From assembly GCA_914767715.1 (NCBI GenBank), contig OU612075.1, positions 18,412,001-18,476,000 on the forward strand: a DNA stretch of 64,000 nt, written 5' to 3'. The stretch is from Membranipora membranacea (lineage: Eukaryota; Bryozoa; Gymnolaemata; Cheilostomatida; Membraniporidae). Shown in pieces: positions 12,601 to 23,100 of this stretch; the first letter of the stretch is position 1; each line of letters opens with the position of its first letter. Both the position numbers and the translations under genes were made by a program. Below the pieces are notes generated by a model. The model saw only the letters and a list, made by a program, of their open reading frames with translations. It was not told the DNA's origin and made no database searches.

Positions 12601-12703
12601 TTTACAAGGAAATGAAGAAAAAGGAGGCCAACACCCTACACTAATATGCACCTTAAGAAAGGGAAAGCGAGTATACCTGTTCCCTCCTTCAGTTCAAGAC
12701 TGA
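629..12703 (+). CDS. Caspase-family cysteine protease (5' incomplete, nine exons seen)
   Basis: Predicted Asp-specific cysteine protease of cell-death or inflammatory signalling. Exons: 629-787, 1289-1366, 5298-5357, 6458-6544, 9426-9663, 10025-10084, 10403-10531, 11934-12040, 12533-12703; all junctions are GT-AG and keep one frame (362 residues). The first exon has the p20 start with RSGSEYD, where the Arg is the usual P1-Asp binder. Exon 5 has the catalytic His in MGHGRDG and the catalytic Cys in EACSGP, where QACRG is usual. Exons 6-7 give an Asp-rich linker and then the p10 strand. Exon 8 has HREIHGSWF, with an Arg near the second substrate-binding position. The last exon has the final p10 strands and ends in LFPPSVQD. 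Exons 2-4 add 75 charged helical residues inside p20. No prodomain is visible. It should lie upstream, since the window opens with GTGAGT, a good splice donor. The caspase call is firm; exons 2-4 and 6 are less certain. Confidence 0.85.
1491..2460. repeat. Six-copy tandem subterminal repeat, period about 170-180 bp
   Basis: GTTTCTAG followed by a GTAAAAAAG-like run and GCTGAAT recurs at about 1492, 1669, 1837, 2014, 2197 and 2374. Each unit continues with GGGTGTACC, GGTTGTA, GGTCAT or GTCATT, and CAGCGGCAGC. Most units then run through TTTAGTTAGT to ACAGCCAAC and AGAACAAGA. The first unit overlaps the left terminal inverted repeat of the surrounding element. A single unit-like segment lies in the right terminal repeat. 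The array therefore looks like amplified element ends rather than an independent satellite. Confidence 0.85.
2443..4253 (-). CDS. Cys/His-rich protein of unknown function inside the TIR element (5' part frameshifted)
   Basis: Minus-strand exons with consistent phases: 4253 or further up to 4098, 3728-3566, 3361-3220, and 2605 to a donor at 2458 (or a stop at 2443). The 4098 exon has DECSTYKYHC and ends in a Lys/Arg-rich helix. The 3728 exon has CVICNKEKD and ends in RAETLDAG. The 3361 exon has LGDPVAREMRYHRACHKNY, and the last has GRLSFHQASDPSHGD. The CxxC plus HxxxCH pattern suggests a zinc-binding fold. Similar uncharacterised proteins with a YHRxCxxxY motif are known to me from repeat-rich invertebrate genomes. 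Upstream, around 4260-4390, a coding-like stretch (IMECIIHYEKVDEAAES) joins only through a one-base frame change. The 5' part is therefore probably decayed, or the start is elsewhere. It is antisense to the caspase gene. The family is not assigned. Confidence 0.5.
3851..3939. repeat. 89-bp near-perfect hairpin
   Basis: GATCATTCTGTGATAAATAA is matched by its near-complement ending AGAATGATC. The two arms meet at AAAAGTCTTTT with almost no loop. It lies inside the TIR element, between exons of the Cys/His-rich gene, and resembles a small nested foldback insertion. Confidence 0.75.
6802..7256. mobile_element. 455-bp foldback/MITE with about 160-bp inverted arms
   Basis: The left arm (about 6802-6962) and the right arm (about 7092-7256) are imperfect inverted copies. 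Shared blocks include TCTCATAGCAATGAACAAAA, CCCAGGGTCTAGAAGGGT and TTATCTCCCCTGT, in opposite orientation. The arms flank a spacer of about 130 bp without an ORF. It lies in the caspase intron between exons 4 and 5. A long-TIR non-autonomous transposon is the simplest reading. The exact ends and target duplication are not clear. Confidence 0.7.
10723..10750. repeat. Short inverted repeat in a caspase intron
   Basis: CATAGAG and CTCTATG enclose an AT-rich centre that includes ATTAAATAAT. A related AGAG/CTCTATG arrangement around TATAATAA occurs near 60826-60846. The pair may be remnants of one small dispersed foldback family. Confidence 0.4.
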
Positions 12704-12799
12704 GTTGATTTGTCGTAGTCGGCTAGTTTTTTCTTAAGTCTTATTAATTTTGTTTATGTGAACATTCACGCACAGGTATGTATACATGAGCTTGTGATA

Positions 12800-12805
12800 A
12801 ATAAA
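12800..12805 (+). terminator. Poly(A) signal of the caspase gene
   Basis: AATAAA lies about 97 bp after the caspase stop codon. A T/G-rich run (repeated TGTT) follows at about 12838-12858, the usual arrangement of a cleavage and polyadenylation site. Confidence 0.6.
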
Positions 12806-13704
12806 ATCTTTATATTGGCAAATTCACTTTACTTCGTATGTTTGTTTGTTTGTTTCTTCCCTTGAGACAATTCAAATTTAAGAGTAAATGATGCTTGATT
12901 CAGAGAGGTACTGAGCATGGCAAGCATGAGTTGTGTGTAAATGGTTTTCTTTTTCTTCTACGTATCATAGCAGAAGTGTTTGTCATCATCTTAAAATATC
13001 TTCTTTTCCAGCAGTGTTTTGTTCTGGGATCCCAAGATGTATTTACTTGAAAATTTCAGTACTACGTGTTATAGCTTCTATGTTTTGTGGTGATGATAAC
13101 CAAAAAGGACTAAAAAATGCATCTTTTCTTCTAAGCATAACTTTATGTGTACATTTACATTTGTAAGTGTCAGTCTACTCTACTATCATTCGGTTTCGCG
13201 TGAATGTTTTGCATGCAGTGACCAAAAGAATAACTTGAAAAAATAATTAACAACAGTGAGACGAAACTAAATGCACTAGTAATAATAATTTAAGTTTTTG
13301 AAGTTTTTTTATTTTAAATGAATTTTAGTTGTTGAGCATATCTGTACTGGTAAAGAGCTTTGTGGTTAATACATACAAAGATGGCAAAACAAATCAAAAT
13401 ATGAAAAAAAATTTATATAAAGAAATCAATGATATTAGAGTTTTCGTTTCTGAAATCTTTTTTTTTGGACCAGAAATGACACTTTGTGCGAGGGCATTTC
13501 AAGTATGCGCATAAGAAATGGATGCCGGGAAAAAAATTTAAATTAATTAAGTCTATGGGTTCCAGAGACGTGTAAAAAATCTGACAGGCTAAAACTACCA
13601 ATCACCATTTATATTCACTTGCAATAAGGAAACAGGGTGTTTGGTAAGTAAGTCCTCCGAATCCCTCTCGTGTCGGCCATAGCTAATAGCCAGTACTCTT
13701 TCAG

Positions 13705-13817
13705 AATGTGCAAGCATGCTTCAGATTCCTCGTGACCAGTCAGGATCGCAGAGATCAGCTCATGTGTCAGAGTCACATCAAGGTCCTTGGGGCAGCCAGA
13801 CAGACATTGCTATCAGG
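13705..13817 (+). other. Exon-like open segment, unassigned
   Basis: A T/C-rich acceptor ending CTTTCAG at 13704 opens a frame beginning NVQACFRFLVTSQDRRD, with a possible donor at 13818. No partner exon with matching phase was found, and a LINE tail begins about 110 bp downstream. It may be a decayed exon, a transposon part or chance. Confidence 0.2.
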
Positions 13818-13923
13818 GTATTGCCGCGGTTTCTTGCGTTGGATGTATGGTATCAATACACTCAACAAGCTCCTCCCCCAATTCCCCTCCATCAGGGCAT
13901 AGGACTGCTGCAAAGAAAAAGCA

Positions 13924-14232
13924 TCAGATTAGATTAGATTTTATTGATACATTCGTTATCAATGATGATAGTGTGGAATGTGTACAATGCGTAAAAAAAT
14001 TTCTTAGGTCTAAAATGGTATTATTGCGAGAGGAAACCCTACTAAAATTTCTTGGTATTCGATTATAAAGTGGATGGGTCGGATCATCAGCTATTCGTAA
14101 AAAATGGCACTTCGAGAGTTCAAAAATAAAATCATATACGGTGGGCAAAGTTAAAACTTGTAATCTCTCTTTATAACTAAGATCAGGTCTCATGATTATT
14201 AATAATTGACAAAGTCTATACCGGCCACTCAT
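13924..14232 (-). mobile_element. LINE (non-LTR retrotransposon) 3' coding fragment
   Basis: The minus-strand frame reads LSYKERLQVLTLPTVYDF and then DDPTHPLYNRIPRN and LRNFFTHC. This matches the usual order at the C-terminal end of LINE reverse transcriptases: YxERL with leucine-rich spacing, then HPLY, then an Arg/Phe-rich FFxxR-like end. Only about 100 residues remain and no polymerase core motif is present, so this is a dead 5'-truncated copy. Confidence 0.5.
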
Positions 14233-14239
14233 AATGAGA

Positions 14240-15562
14240 AGTCATTAGTGAGTGACTGAACAAAATATAGCTGCAAAAAATAGATTAGTATGATTTGGTG
14301 AAAATAAAGCAACCGTGATTGTAGCTGCATAGTAAAACGGAAATAACAAGTCATCAGCTTACCCATATAATTACCAGTCTGGCTGTAGGGTAAATAATGC
14401 TGAGAGATTGTAGAGGTATAGTAGATAACCATCTACTCAAGAAAGGGTATGAGTATTGAATGCAATGATAACGAATAATTGAATTTTTTTTTCTATAGTC
14501 TGTTCATCTACACTAAAATATATGCATTTTGTTTCAAGTTGAAAATAATTGAAATATTGAAAATATGAGAGGTATGGAAAGCTGATTACTGAGAAATCAC
14601 CTTAGGTCTGATTATATTCATTGGTGGGGTTTCAAAGATAGTTATAGATAGGATGTTTGGTTGTGATGGTCATATTTGGTGATTGCAAGGATCATTTTCC
14701 ATAGCTCGCGAGCAATACAGATCAAGTATGACCTTTATTTTGAGCTTCAGTCCTACTGAAAAGCTGTCGGCCATAGTGGAGCGTCTCCAAATACAACCAA
14801 ATTGGATCACACGATCTACTAGAAATGATTTTCCGCTGTGGAAAATAGTTCTAGCTGTCGTCAACTACAATAATCACACCCTGCATAGCTGCTCAGATGT
14901 CGAAAAAGTGAGACTGTCCTGGCTATTTGCCAACCCTCACAATATCCAAATATTATCTTAATATAACTTGCTGCTATTTTCTATAAGCCAATATCAAACT
15001 TGATCAATACTAGATATTGTTTTGCAAAGAAAAGAAAAAAATGTTGTTCACACTGGTGCCTGATTGTTTTTACGGGGGTTGAGCATTTCCTATTCAAGTT
15101 ATGGAATAACAAAATCAATTTTATAGCTGGTGCGAAAGAGGACTTGTCGGCACAAACAATGTTTGCTTTTCCATTCTGAAAAAAAATGCGCCTTAAATTG
15201 GCTAGCCCAATCCACAAATGGAACGTTGTGGAAATCATCCTACGTATAAAGTAATCATAATTCGTAGAGTATCGTGTCATCAAATTGTGCCAAATAAGAA
15301 AAACCTTTTAGTCCATCAATAGATATTAGATACAATACAATTTTACCCTAAATTTCAGAGCTTTGTGAATATCAGCGTTAGGGTTTCCAGGCCTCCCCCC
15401 CCCCCCGCAAAATCGGATATGCCACTTTGTTGATGGTTATATTTGGCTGTTTGGGAGTCTAGGCGATTCATGATAACTCGTACACTCACTAATTCTGACA
15501 TTCTGACATTCTTACAGATTTTGAAATTTCTAGAACATTACATACTGGATGATCTTCTGCCA
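14240..15562. other. Gene-free stretch
   Basis: Both strands show short open frames with no clear splice pairing, family motif or compositional support. A run of 12 C lies at 15395-15406. I see no gene or long repeat here. Confidence 0.5.
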
Positions 15563-17877
15563 TCATTCTTTGGCATTATCGCACAACATTTCGTGAGATA
15601 CAATTTCACCATTACAATCACCTTTAAAACTGAACCAGAAATAAGCCAATTTCAGCAGAGTTTCCCACTGGGCTATCATGAGCCTATGTTTCTGAGATGA
15701 TTCCAACTGCATATGCAGCTTTTCCATAGCTAACAAGGGTACGTTGACCCGAAATCCTTGACCCACTAATAAACACTTACAATAAGGAGTCTCTAATTTT
15801 ACGAGACGGTCTTCGTGATCTTGTAACTCTCTATTCTGTCCATTCAGCCATTCATTATGCTCCTCTATTGTTTTCTCATTCCTCCCAAGACGACCATCAT
15901 GTTCCTCCATCTTTTTCTTCTTGTTGCCAGGAGTTTGTTCCAAAAGTTTCAGATTCATGTCTATAAAACATCAATTTTGAGTCATTATTTTAACTAAAAT
16001 AACCAAGGCAACTACCACTGAAGAATCACCAATCAACTTCCTGCCTTTCGGCTATGTAACTTTTTAATAATCAAGGTATCTGTTAAACAAATTAGCAAAT
16101 TTCAAGTAGAGTTATTTCTGGAGCAGGTTGTATTTCTGCAGTTGCCACCTCTTTACACAAGAACAAAGTTGCCTGCAATGTGACGGAACTAAACCAATGT
16201 ATTGTTTGGATCAAAGTGATATTAGTATATTTTATCGCAAAAATGATGCAGACGCAGCACCATGGTCAAATCAGATGTAGTTTTATCATGTCTGTTATGG
16301 GTACAAGGAAGTTTACCATGTTTTAAGAACAACAAGGATAGCCATGTGAAGGTATACAGTTACAATAACAAAATATATCATAATTTTCTCAACCTTGGAA
16401 CAAACTTTCCAGAGCCTCTATCCGCCTTCTCAATTCTGCATTCTCAGCTTGGACATTGTGAAGCTCTGCTTTCATTTTATTGTATTCAGTTTGATGTTGC
16501 GGATCGCCTAAAAAAATGCAATCATTTCAATGTCATCTCATCTCACATCGTAATTATGTATCTGTGAGAGTAAGAACTCAAAATATGGCTTCAAGAGTAT
16601 ATTGTGTACATAAATTTGCACACAGGCCTGTATGGTTGATTTAACAAAAAAAAAAAATCCCGGGACGTTTGTAGTTTTACCCATGCTGTGATTGAAAATT
16701 CTCTTAATCTACCCAGCATCCATTTCATTCAGACAAAATCATCCATTTATGCAGTTCAACAAGTAATAAATAATTTCATCAACGCTCCATCTCCATGCAT
16801 GGAGTGGTTGCCTGTCTGAGGGTGTGACATACAATGAGTTATTGAGCTCAAAAAAGTGATCATATCAAATCAACTGATACACTAAGTAATTGCTTGAAAA
16901 ATAACCAAACCTCATCCTCAGCTCTTCAACTCACTTGGCCATGTTATTCAGCCCCCAAAATAATTACCCTGGTGCTGGAATCTGCCGATCGGCCAATCAG
17001 GTGTGACTTGTTGATTGCAGAACCTCCTGAGGTTTTTGATTGTATCATCGTTGTTCTGCTGTATTGCGATGTCGTAACAACTTTGATTGTATTTATTATT
17101 CATATTTATCAACTCTTCAGCTGCAACAGGTGGTACACTGGAGAGGATAACTCTGATAACCTCCTGATTTCTGAATGCAACTGCATAATGGAGGGCTGTG
17201 TGTCTTCCCACATCAGTTCTCTTCAACAAGCAGACTCTGTTGGTTTCGTTTTTTACCGAGTAAAGCAGGAACTCCATGATCCCTGAACCATCCCTGCGAT
17301 AAGCTGCGTAGTGAATAGCTTGAGGGAATAAATAAATCTGTATGATATTCATATTGTCATGTGACAAGTGAAAGACATTTTCATGGGGTTAATAACAAAA
17401 AAAACACCGAAACCCGTTAGAGGTTCATATATATGATAGGCAGCCAACAGGTCTTGAACCAAAAAAGTGTTTTAGCTGCAGGTATCTTCCCATCTCTAGT
17501 CAATAGGAGGTTTTCATTTTGATTTTGGAAGCAACGACACGATAATTTTCTCCTGACACCAACATGACAGTCAAGCTATATGAATGCTTACCAGTCATAG
17601 ATGTGTCTGTAGTGAGCATGAGTAGTGAGAATACATCCTCTCCTTCAACTGCCTCCAGAGCACATTTCACCAAATCATCGTATCCGTGACCCACAATGCT
17701 GTGCATCACTGTGCCTAGGCTGTTACTTGTCTTCAATAGTCTGAGGATATCAACAGGTGCACAGTTATCCACTGTGTTTTGGAATTGTTCCTCAGTAGGC
17801 CTGTATCGCCGATTTGTTTTCAACGTCTCACACATAATCTCCGCTTCCTGGATCACTTCCCATGGTGTGTTAGACAT
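15563..17877 (-). CDS. Ankyrin-repeat and coiled-coil protein, paralog B
   Basis: Minus-strand exons: 17877-17592, 17318-16968, 16507-16394, 15960-15781, 15729-15563; every intron is phase 1 (365 residues). Exon 1 starts MSNTPWEV and carries a degenerate ankyrin-like unit with TVMHSIVGHGYDDLV. Exon 2 holds AIHYAAYRRDG and TALHYAVAFRNQEVI, typical ankyrin helix starts, and a weaker later unit. Exons 3 and 4 are heptad-like and charged (ENAELRRRIEALESL). The last exon has RLMIAQWETLLKLAYF and a stop; its 51-nt intron is short, so this end is less certain. The first four exons correspond to exons 1, 2, 4 and 5 of the paralog at 20.1-25.5 kb. The likely role is cytoplasmic protein binding or oligomerisation; no catalytic motif is seen. 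The ATG at 17877 is chosen because the paralog also begins MS at this position. Confidence 0.7.
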
Positions 17878-20135
17878 CTTTGTTGGTTTTAGTAGGTCTG
17901 TCAAGATTCAGTATACCCAAAAATATCTTTGCATTCTCTTCTTTCTCAAGAGAAAAATGATGTAATGTGGACAAAACTGTAACTGTGAATGATTAATCAA
18001 TGCTATGCTAGCAATCAAAAATCGATAGTCTACTATTCCGCATTGACTAAGGTCAGGCATTTGTTTCCATCTTGTATTACAGGCTTGTGTGCATGACCAT
18101 GCCAATATTGATTTTTTTCTCTCCTTGATTGGACGTCTGCCAACTTCCTGGTTGACTTGGTATTTCCTTAACATTCAAACTCAATCTCAATCTCATTTTA
18201 TAGTGACATGGGGCAGGGTTACTTGTGCTTTGCAGATGAAAAGTTTGTAAACTGGGGTCTGTTGGCCATTTAACAGATAATGAAATGTCATGTCATCCTT
18301 GACCCTAACCCGCCCTACCTCAGTCCCAGACACCCTTAGAAACTTGCAATGAACTGCAAAAACCAACTATATTGCTCTCATAGACAAAACACATGTCTAT
18401 GGTCGCTATCATAAAACGAAAATACATATCACAATAATGGGATGGTTTAGTCATACTCAGCTAAAAGAAGGAGTGGGTGAGCCCCATCAAAGCCGAGCCA
18501 TGTCTGCTACCCAAACCATATATGGTGGATATGTGAAGCAATGTCAATCGGGGAACTGGTAAGCTTGTAACAGATTCCTCCAGGGGTGCTGTGTTATCAA
18601 TTCACTATGTGGTTCATTATTTCACCATGCTTGTTTAGTTTATGAGGCCTGATATGAGGCTCTTGATAATCTGCTTGCCACACACTTCACACTTAAAACA
18701 CCAATGATCCGTGCTGTAGATTTTCCTCAAAGTGTACGTCACAGAACTCAGGTAGAAGAAAATATGATGAATTTTGTCTGCTCTTGGCATATGAAAAGAC
18801 AACTCCTAGAAAGCAATGAAGTCTAGGTTGCAAAAACACATTCTGTGACCGTGTCATGCAACCCTATTAAATTTGGTAAATTGTCAGTCAAAAAAGACAA
18901 TTCATCTTGCTCAGTTCCTCAATGTTATATTCTTAGAGTATGATGAGACTAAACACTTCTCCAATTAGCATATCCCATCATTTGGATCGTTAATTTTATT
19001 CGATAAGACCTTTTGTGTGTGAAAGCCATCGTCGATTGTGTGGCCAGTAAAGCTGTTGTAATATTCCAAAAAAGCTTCTTCATCTGCAATGCTGTATTAT
19101 CCAGCGCTACTGAACCACCACCCAACGTCAACTTCCACAGCTGATTATTTTTCTTCTTATTATCGGGATAGAGGAGATAGGTTTCACACTATGATGATGT
19201 ATATCAAATACCTCAAAGCAGACACAGTCGAGAAATACTTCAGTCATTTGTTAGATGATGAAGCTGAGGCCCAGCAGGTGAGTCAACCAGATATCCCATG
19301 ATGCCAACCCGTGTGGAAAATAGCTATTGTGAATAATCTATATGCACATACTAGTTCTACATAATCATTATGTTGACATGAGTAGTACGTGTGCTTCTGG
19401 CATCCTGATTCGGTCATGCCTCGCCAAAGATTTTTTAGTGGTTATCGGATATATTTAAGGTAATTGGAAATTCTGACATCAGTCATGCAAATTCGTGGTT
19501 AAAATCGGCGGCGCGTCCTCACAGTAGATTGGTCAAGGAGTATTTGACGATATAACATAGGTGTGTAGAAGTTAAAGAAAAGATAAAGTTAGTTTGGCTG
19601 ATGCTATTTGTTATTTGCATTCATGATCAAGAAAATATGAGGGCTGATTCAGCATTACTTGATGACATTCCTTTCAACTATGTGTACCATGAACAAAAGG
19701 CTGGAAACTATTCGGCCTAGCCTGGGCAGGCTGTCGGGGGGGGGGGGGGGGGGGGTGGATGGCTATATCCGGCCATTGTTCACAACAACATGAAATTGTC
19801 TGCTTATGGAATTCCCCATTCCCAAATGAGTTCAATTTTGCCATGTCACTTATAATTTTCAATGGCAGATCATCTTTCTCTGGGAATTTAATGGTATTCC
19901 TTTTACCCAGCAATCAAAAGTTCCTACTACACACATTGTAATTTGATTCTCAAAGATATGGATCAATTGGTATGGGTTGCATTACTTATAAAGTAGTTTA
20001 TTTTATGTCCTGTGGAACTTCTATGTTACGAGAAAAAATCAGATGATGCCATATATGCTTAGACATGAAAAAGTGTTGATTGATTGGCACCATGAAAATA
20101 GAAATGGAAATAGGAATAATATTGCAATATACAGT
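17878..20135. other. Intergenic stretch with one exon-like segment
   Basis: No complete gene was recognised. On the plus strand, 19172-19274 follows a T-rich acceptor and reads through DTVEKYFSHLLDDEAEAQQ to a good donor (GTGAGT at 19275). A possible next exon lies near 19867, but the join is speculative. A G homopolymer at 19736-19755 and otherwise AT-rich sequence fill the rest. Confidence 0.35.
19736..19755 (+). repeat. Poly-G tract of 20 bases
   Basis: An uninterrupted G run, ending in GTGGATGG. It can form a G-quadruplex in principle. Its length is also prone to sequencing or assembly error. Confidence 0.9.
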
Positions 20136-23100
20136 TTAACACAAAAGAAACCCAAGTTTTGTCTCAGCTGGGTCTGGGTGGGCATTGAATATCTCCACAA
20201 ATACTGTTTCTGTCATGGCGTCTTTGAAGTTTGGCTTGTGGTTTTCAAAAAACTTAGCCAGACACTCTAGCACTTTGTCTCTTGCAGGCCTTACTGTCAT
20301 GGCTTTATGTTGTGAGAATACGTAATAAAACAAACAGTGAAAGAACACGTTTCAGATATAAATATGACTCAAGAGTCTGGCATTGATGCAAAGAATGTCC
20401 AGAGGTTTAAGATCAGTTTTCACTCGGGAAGAAAAAGGGTTTATGTCAAATAAAACAAAAACTTACATAACATAACATAACATAAAATAAAAAATAAAAT
20501 AAATGTCTGTATCATAGCTGTCTGACGGACAAATATCAGTGCTGTACTGTGCCATAAAGTGATCGGATCAGCTTGGCTCTGTGTCTCACAGCCATGAAAA
20601 TTGACGGCTAATGCTATCTGGGGCTCGCAACTGTTTCCTGTGTTGGCTGCCTTGCATCTGCGTACTCTGCAAGTTCATCTCCGGACACTCCTCCATCTGG
20701 ACACTGAACAGCTGCAAACAAACCTGTAAGCCACTTTGTATTGATAACAATGTAATATGTCTATACCGGCCAGTCGTAGCGATGGTGGTTGTAAGTTTCA
20801 AATGGGTACAATTCAATATTCAAGGGGATTAGTCAACTCAAAAAAACTATTGGATTTAAATAAAAGAGAAATAAATGAGTGACGACTAAATAAAGACAAT
20901 TTGATATTTATAGTTTTTAATATATATATAATTATTATAACTTATGTATTATACAGTGATTTCAAATTAAAGTGAACACAACTAAAAAATATGTATCTTG
21001 TTATAAAGGGAGATAAGCCGCTTGTCGGTTTGCTGAGTGTGAAAATGAAAGAACTGGTAATGATTTTTTCTAAAGGGAGATGAATTACAAAGAATTGGGA
21101 TATTACAGAGCTAGGTACGCAGTGGTCTGAGCCCCCCAGCCCAGTACTCAGCGAGGTACACTATGACCTCAAGGTCGGCTATGTAACAGGTACAGGGCCA
21201 TGTAATAGGAGCAATTGATTTATTTTTGTATTCCACAGTTGAAGCTGCAATCTATAGGCTTTTTATTTAATTAATTATGATGGAAGATTTAAAAAGAGAG
21301 GTATGAAAGGGTCACCAATACTAGGCAATGGGTTTGAATAAAGGGTTTTATATTGTGTTGTACTAAATATATTGCCCAATGTTTTAGTAGGATAATGGGT
21401 AATAGCAAAGATTACAAATACTTGGTAATTGGTAATAGCTTTACCTAATCATCAGCAGCTATGCATGGATCACTTGATTTTTATTATCGCTTTTCACGGA
21501 TTGGAATCTTTGTTTGACCTTGTATGCTGTCAAAATGAAAAATGGATCACAAACTCGATTGTTTTTTAGGTGGAAAATTTCAAACTATAGAGAAATTTTT
21601 GAATAACGAGGCTAATTTTCAATGGTTTTGAATTGAACACAAACAAAAGGAATGATTCAAAAGACATTCAAGTTTGTTTGAATAATCACACTTACGATTA
21701 GGAGTTTCTAGTTCTTCTAGACGGTCTTCTTGATCTTTTAACTCCTGATCCTGCCCATCTAGGCGCTTTTTATGGACCTCCATTGTTACCTCGCTCTTCT
21801 CAAGACGATCTTTGTGATTATCTATCTTTTCCTTGTTGTTCGGAATTTGTGCCAAAAGTTTCAGATCTGCACCTGTTAAATACCAAATACACAATATTAT
21901 TATCTGCCATATCATTAACAACTTTGAGAAGTTACATAATGCTGCCAATCTGTATCTGAACTTTTCTCAATCAAAAGTACAGTGTATTTTGTGTTACCAA
22001 ATGAGATCAGAGAGGGATTGTGCATTTGTTTCGGTCAATAGATGCTTTGTCATTTAGTTATTTGGTAGCATTGATGGATTGTAATTTAACAACCTTCCAT
22101 AAATCTCTCCAACTGCTCCAAGCGTCTTTTTATATCTTTGTTGTCAGCTTCAGTCTGCTCCACTTTGGTTTGGAGATCTTCATTCTCATTTCTGATTTCT
22201 GTATTCTCAGCTTTCACTTCTTGAAGCTCGGCATTCATTTCAGTTTGAAGTTGCGCTGCTCCTAAAAAGACAAGGAATTGTGTTATCTCTGTCATACATC
22301 GTACGACATTTGCCTGTAGAGTTGCTTGATATAAAAGTTCGTAGATTTGGGAAATTGGTATGTGATGACTCAATTCGACTCACCAAACAACTGCTTTATA
22401 GCATGGAAAACCTGATGGAATTTTTCCACCACAGGTCAATTACTGATGTAATGCAATGACCAATGGAAAACCGGCGACGAATTTTGTTATCTTGTAACAT
22501 GCGATTTGGCTCTGAGGATGATTCCCTGGCCTACCATTGTTAACACCCTGAACTAATAAATGAAAAATTATTTTAAACTTTGACTTTTGATTTAGAACTC
22601 AATTGTGGTTTTATCTATAAATACTTATTATTACATCATGGAAACAATTTCTCCATTACAGAGTAACTGTTTGACATGAACGGACGATTACCTCATTTCA
22701 CAGGCGTGTGGTGTCAAAAGGAGTCAGCATTACCAAATGCTGCAGTAATGTCAGAGTTACTAAATACCTCGGTAACTTTATATTAAAGTTCTGATGCATT
22801 TGGTTACAGCTCAATGCAGTATTATATAATGCTTACGTAAGGCCTAAAACGCAGGAGATAATATTGCCAAAACTTAAGTCTGTTCCACACCCTTGCTCCG
22901 TTTACACATGTTTGAAGATAGTTAAATCGGCAGCTCTTACAAATGAGCCAAGCATAACTTTTAGGAAACATGCAACATAACACTGTGTTCAAAATTATTG
23001 CCATTTTTAGTAACTGCCTTTTTACCCTGTGTTGTGTGTAACTGGAACACCAGGAAGTGTGTTTAGCAGGTATGATAATAGCTGTAAATTTCTTACCATC

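Noticed and set aside
14981-15283. 100-codon minus-strand frame
   Set aside because: It has no recognisable motif, no splice-linked neighbour, and residue use not unlike random AT-rich DNA.
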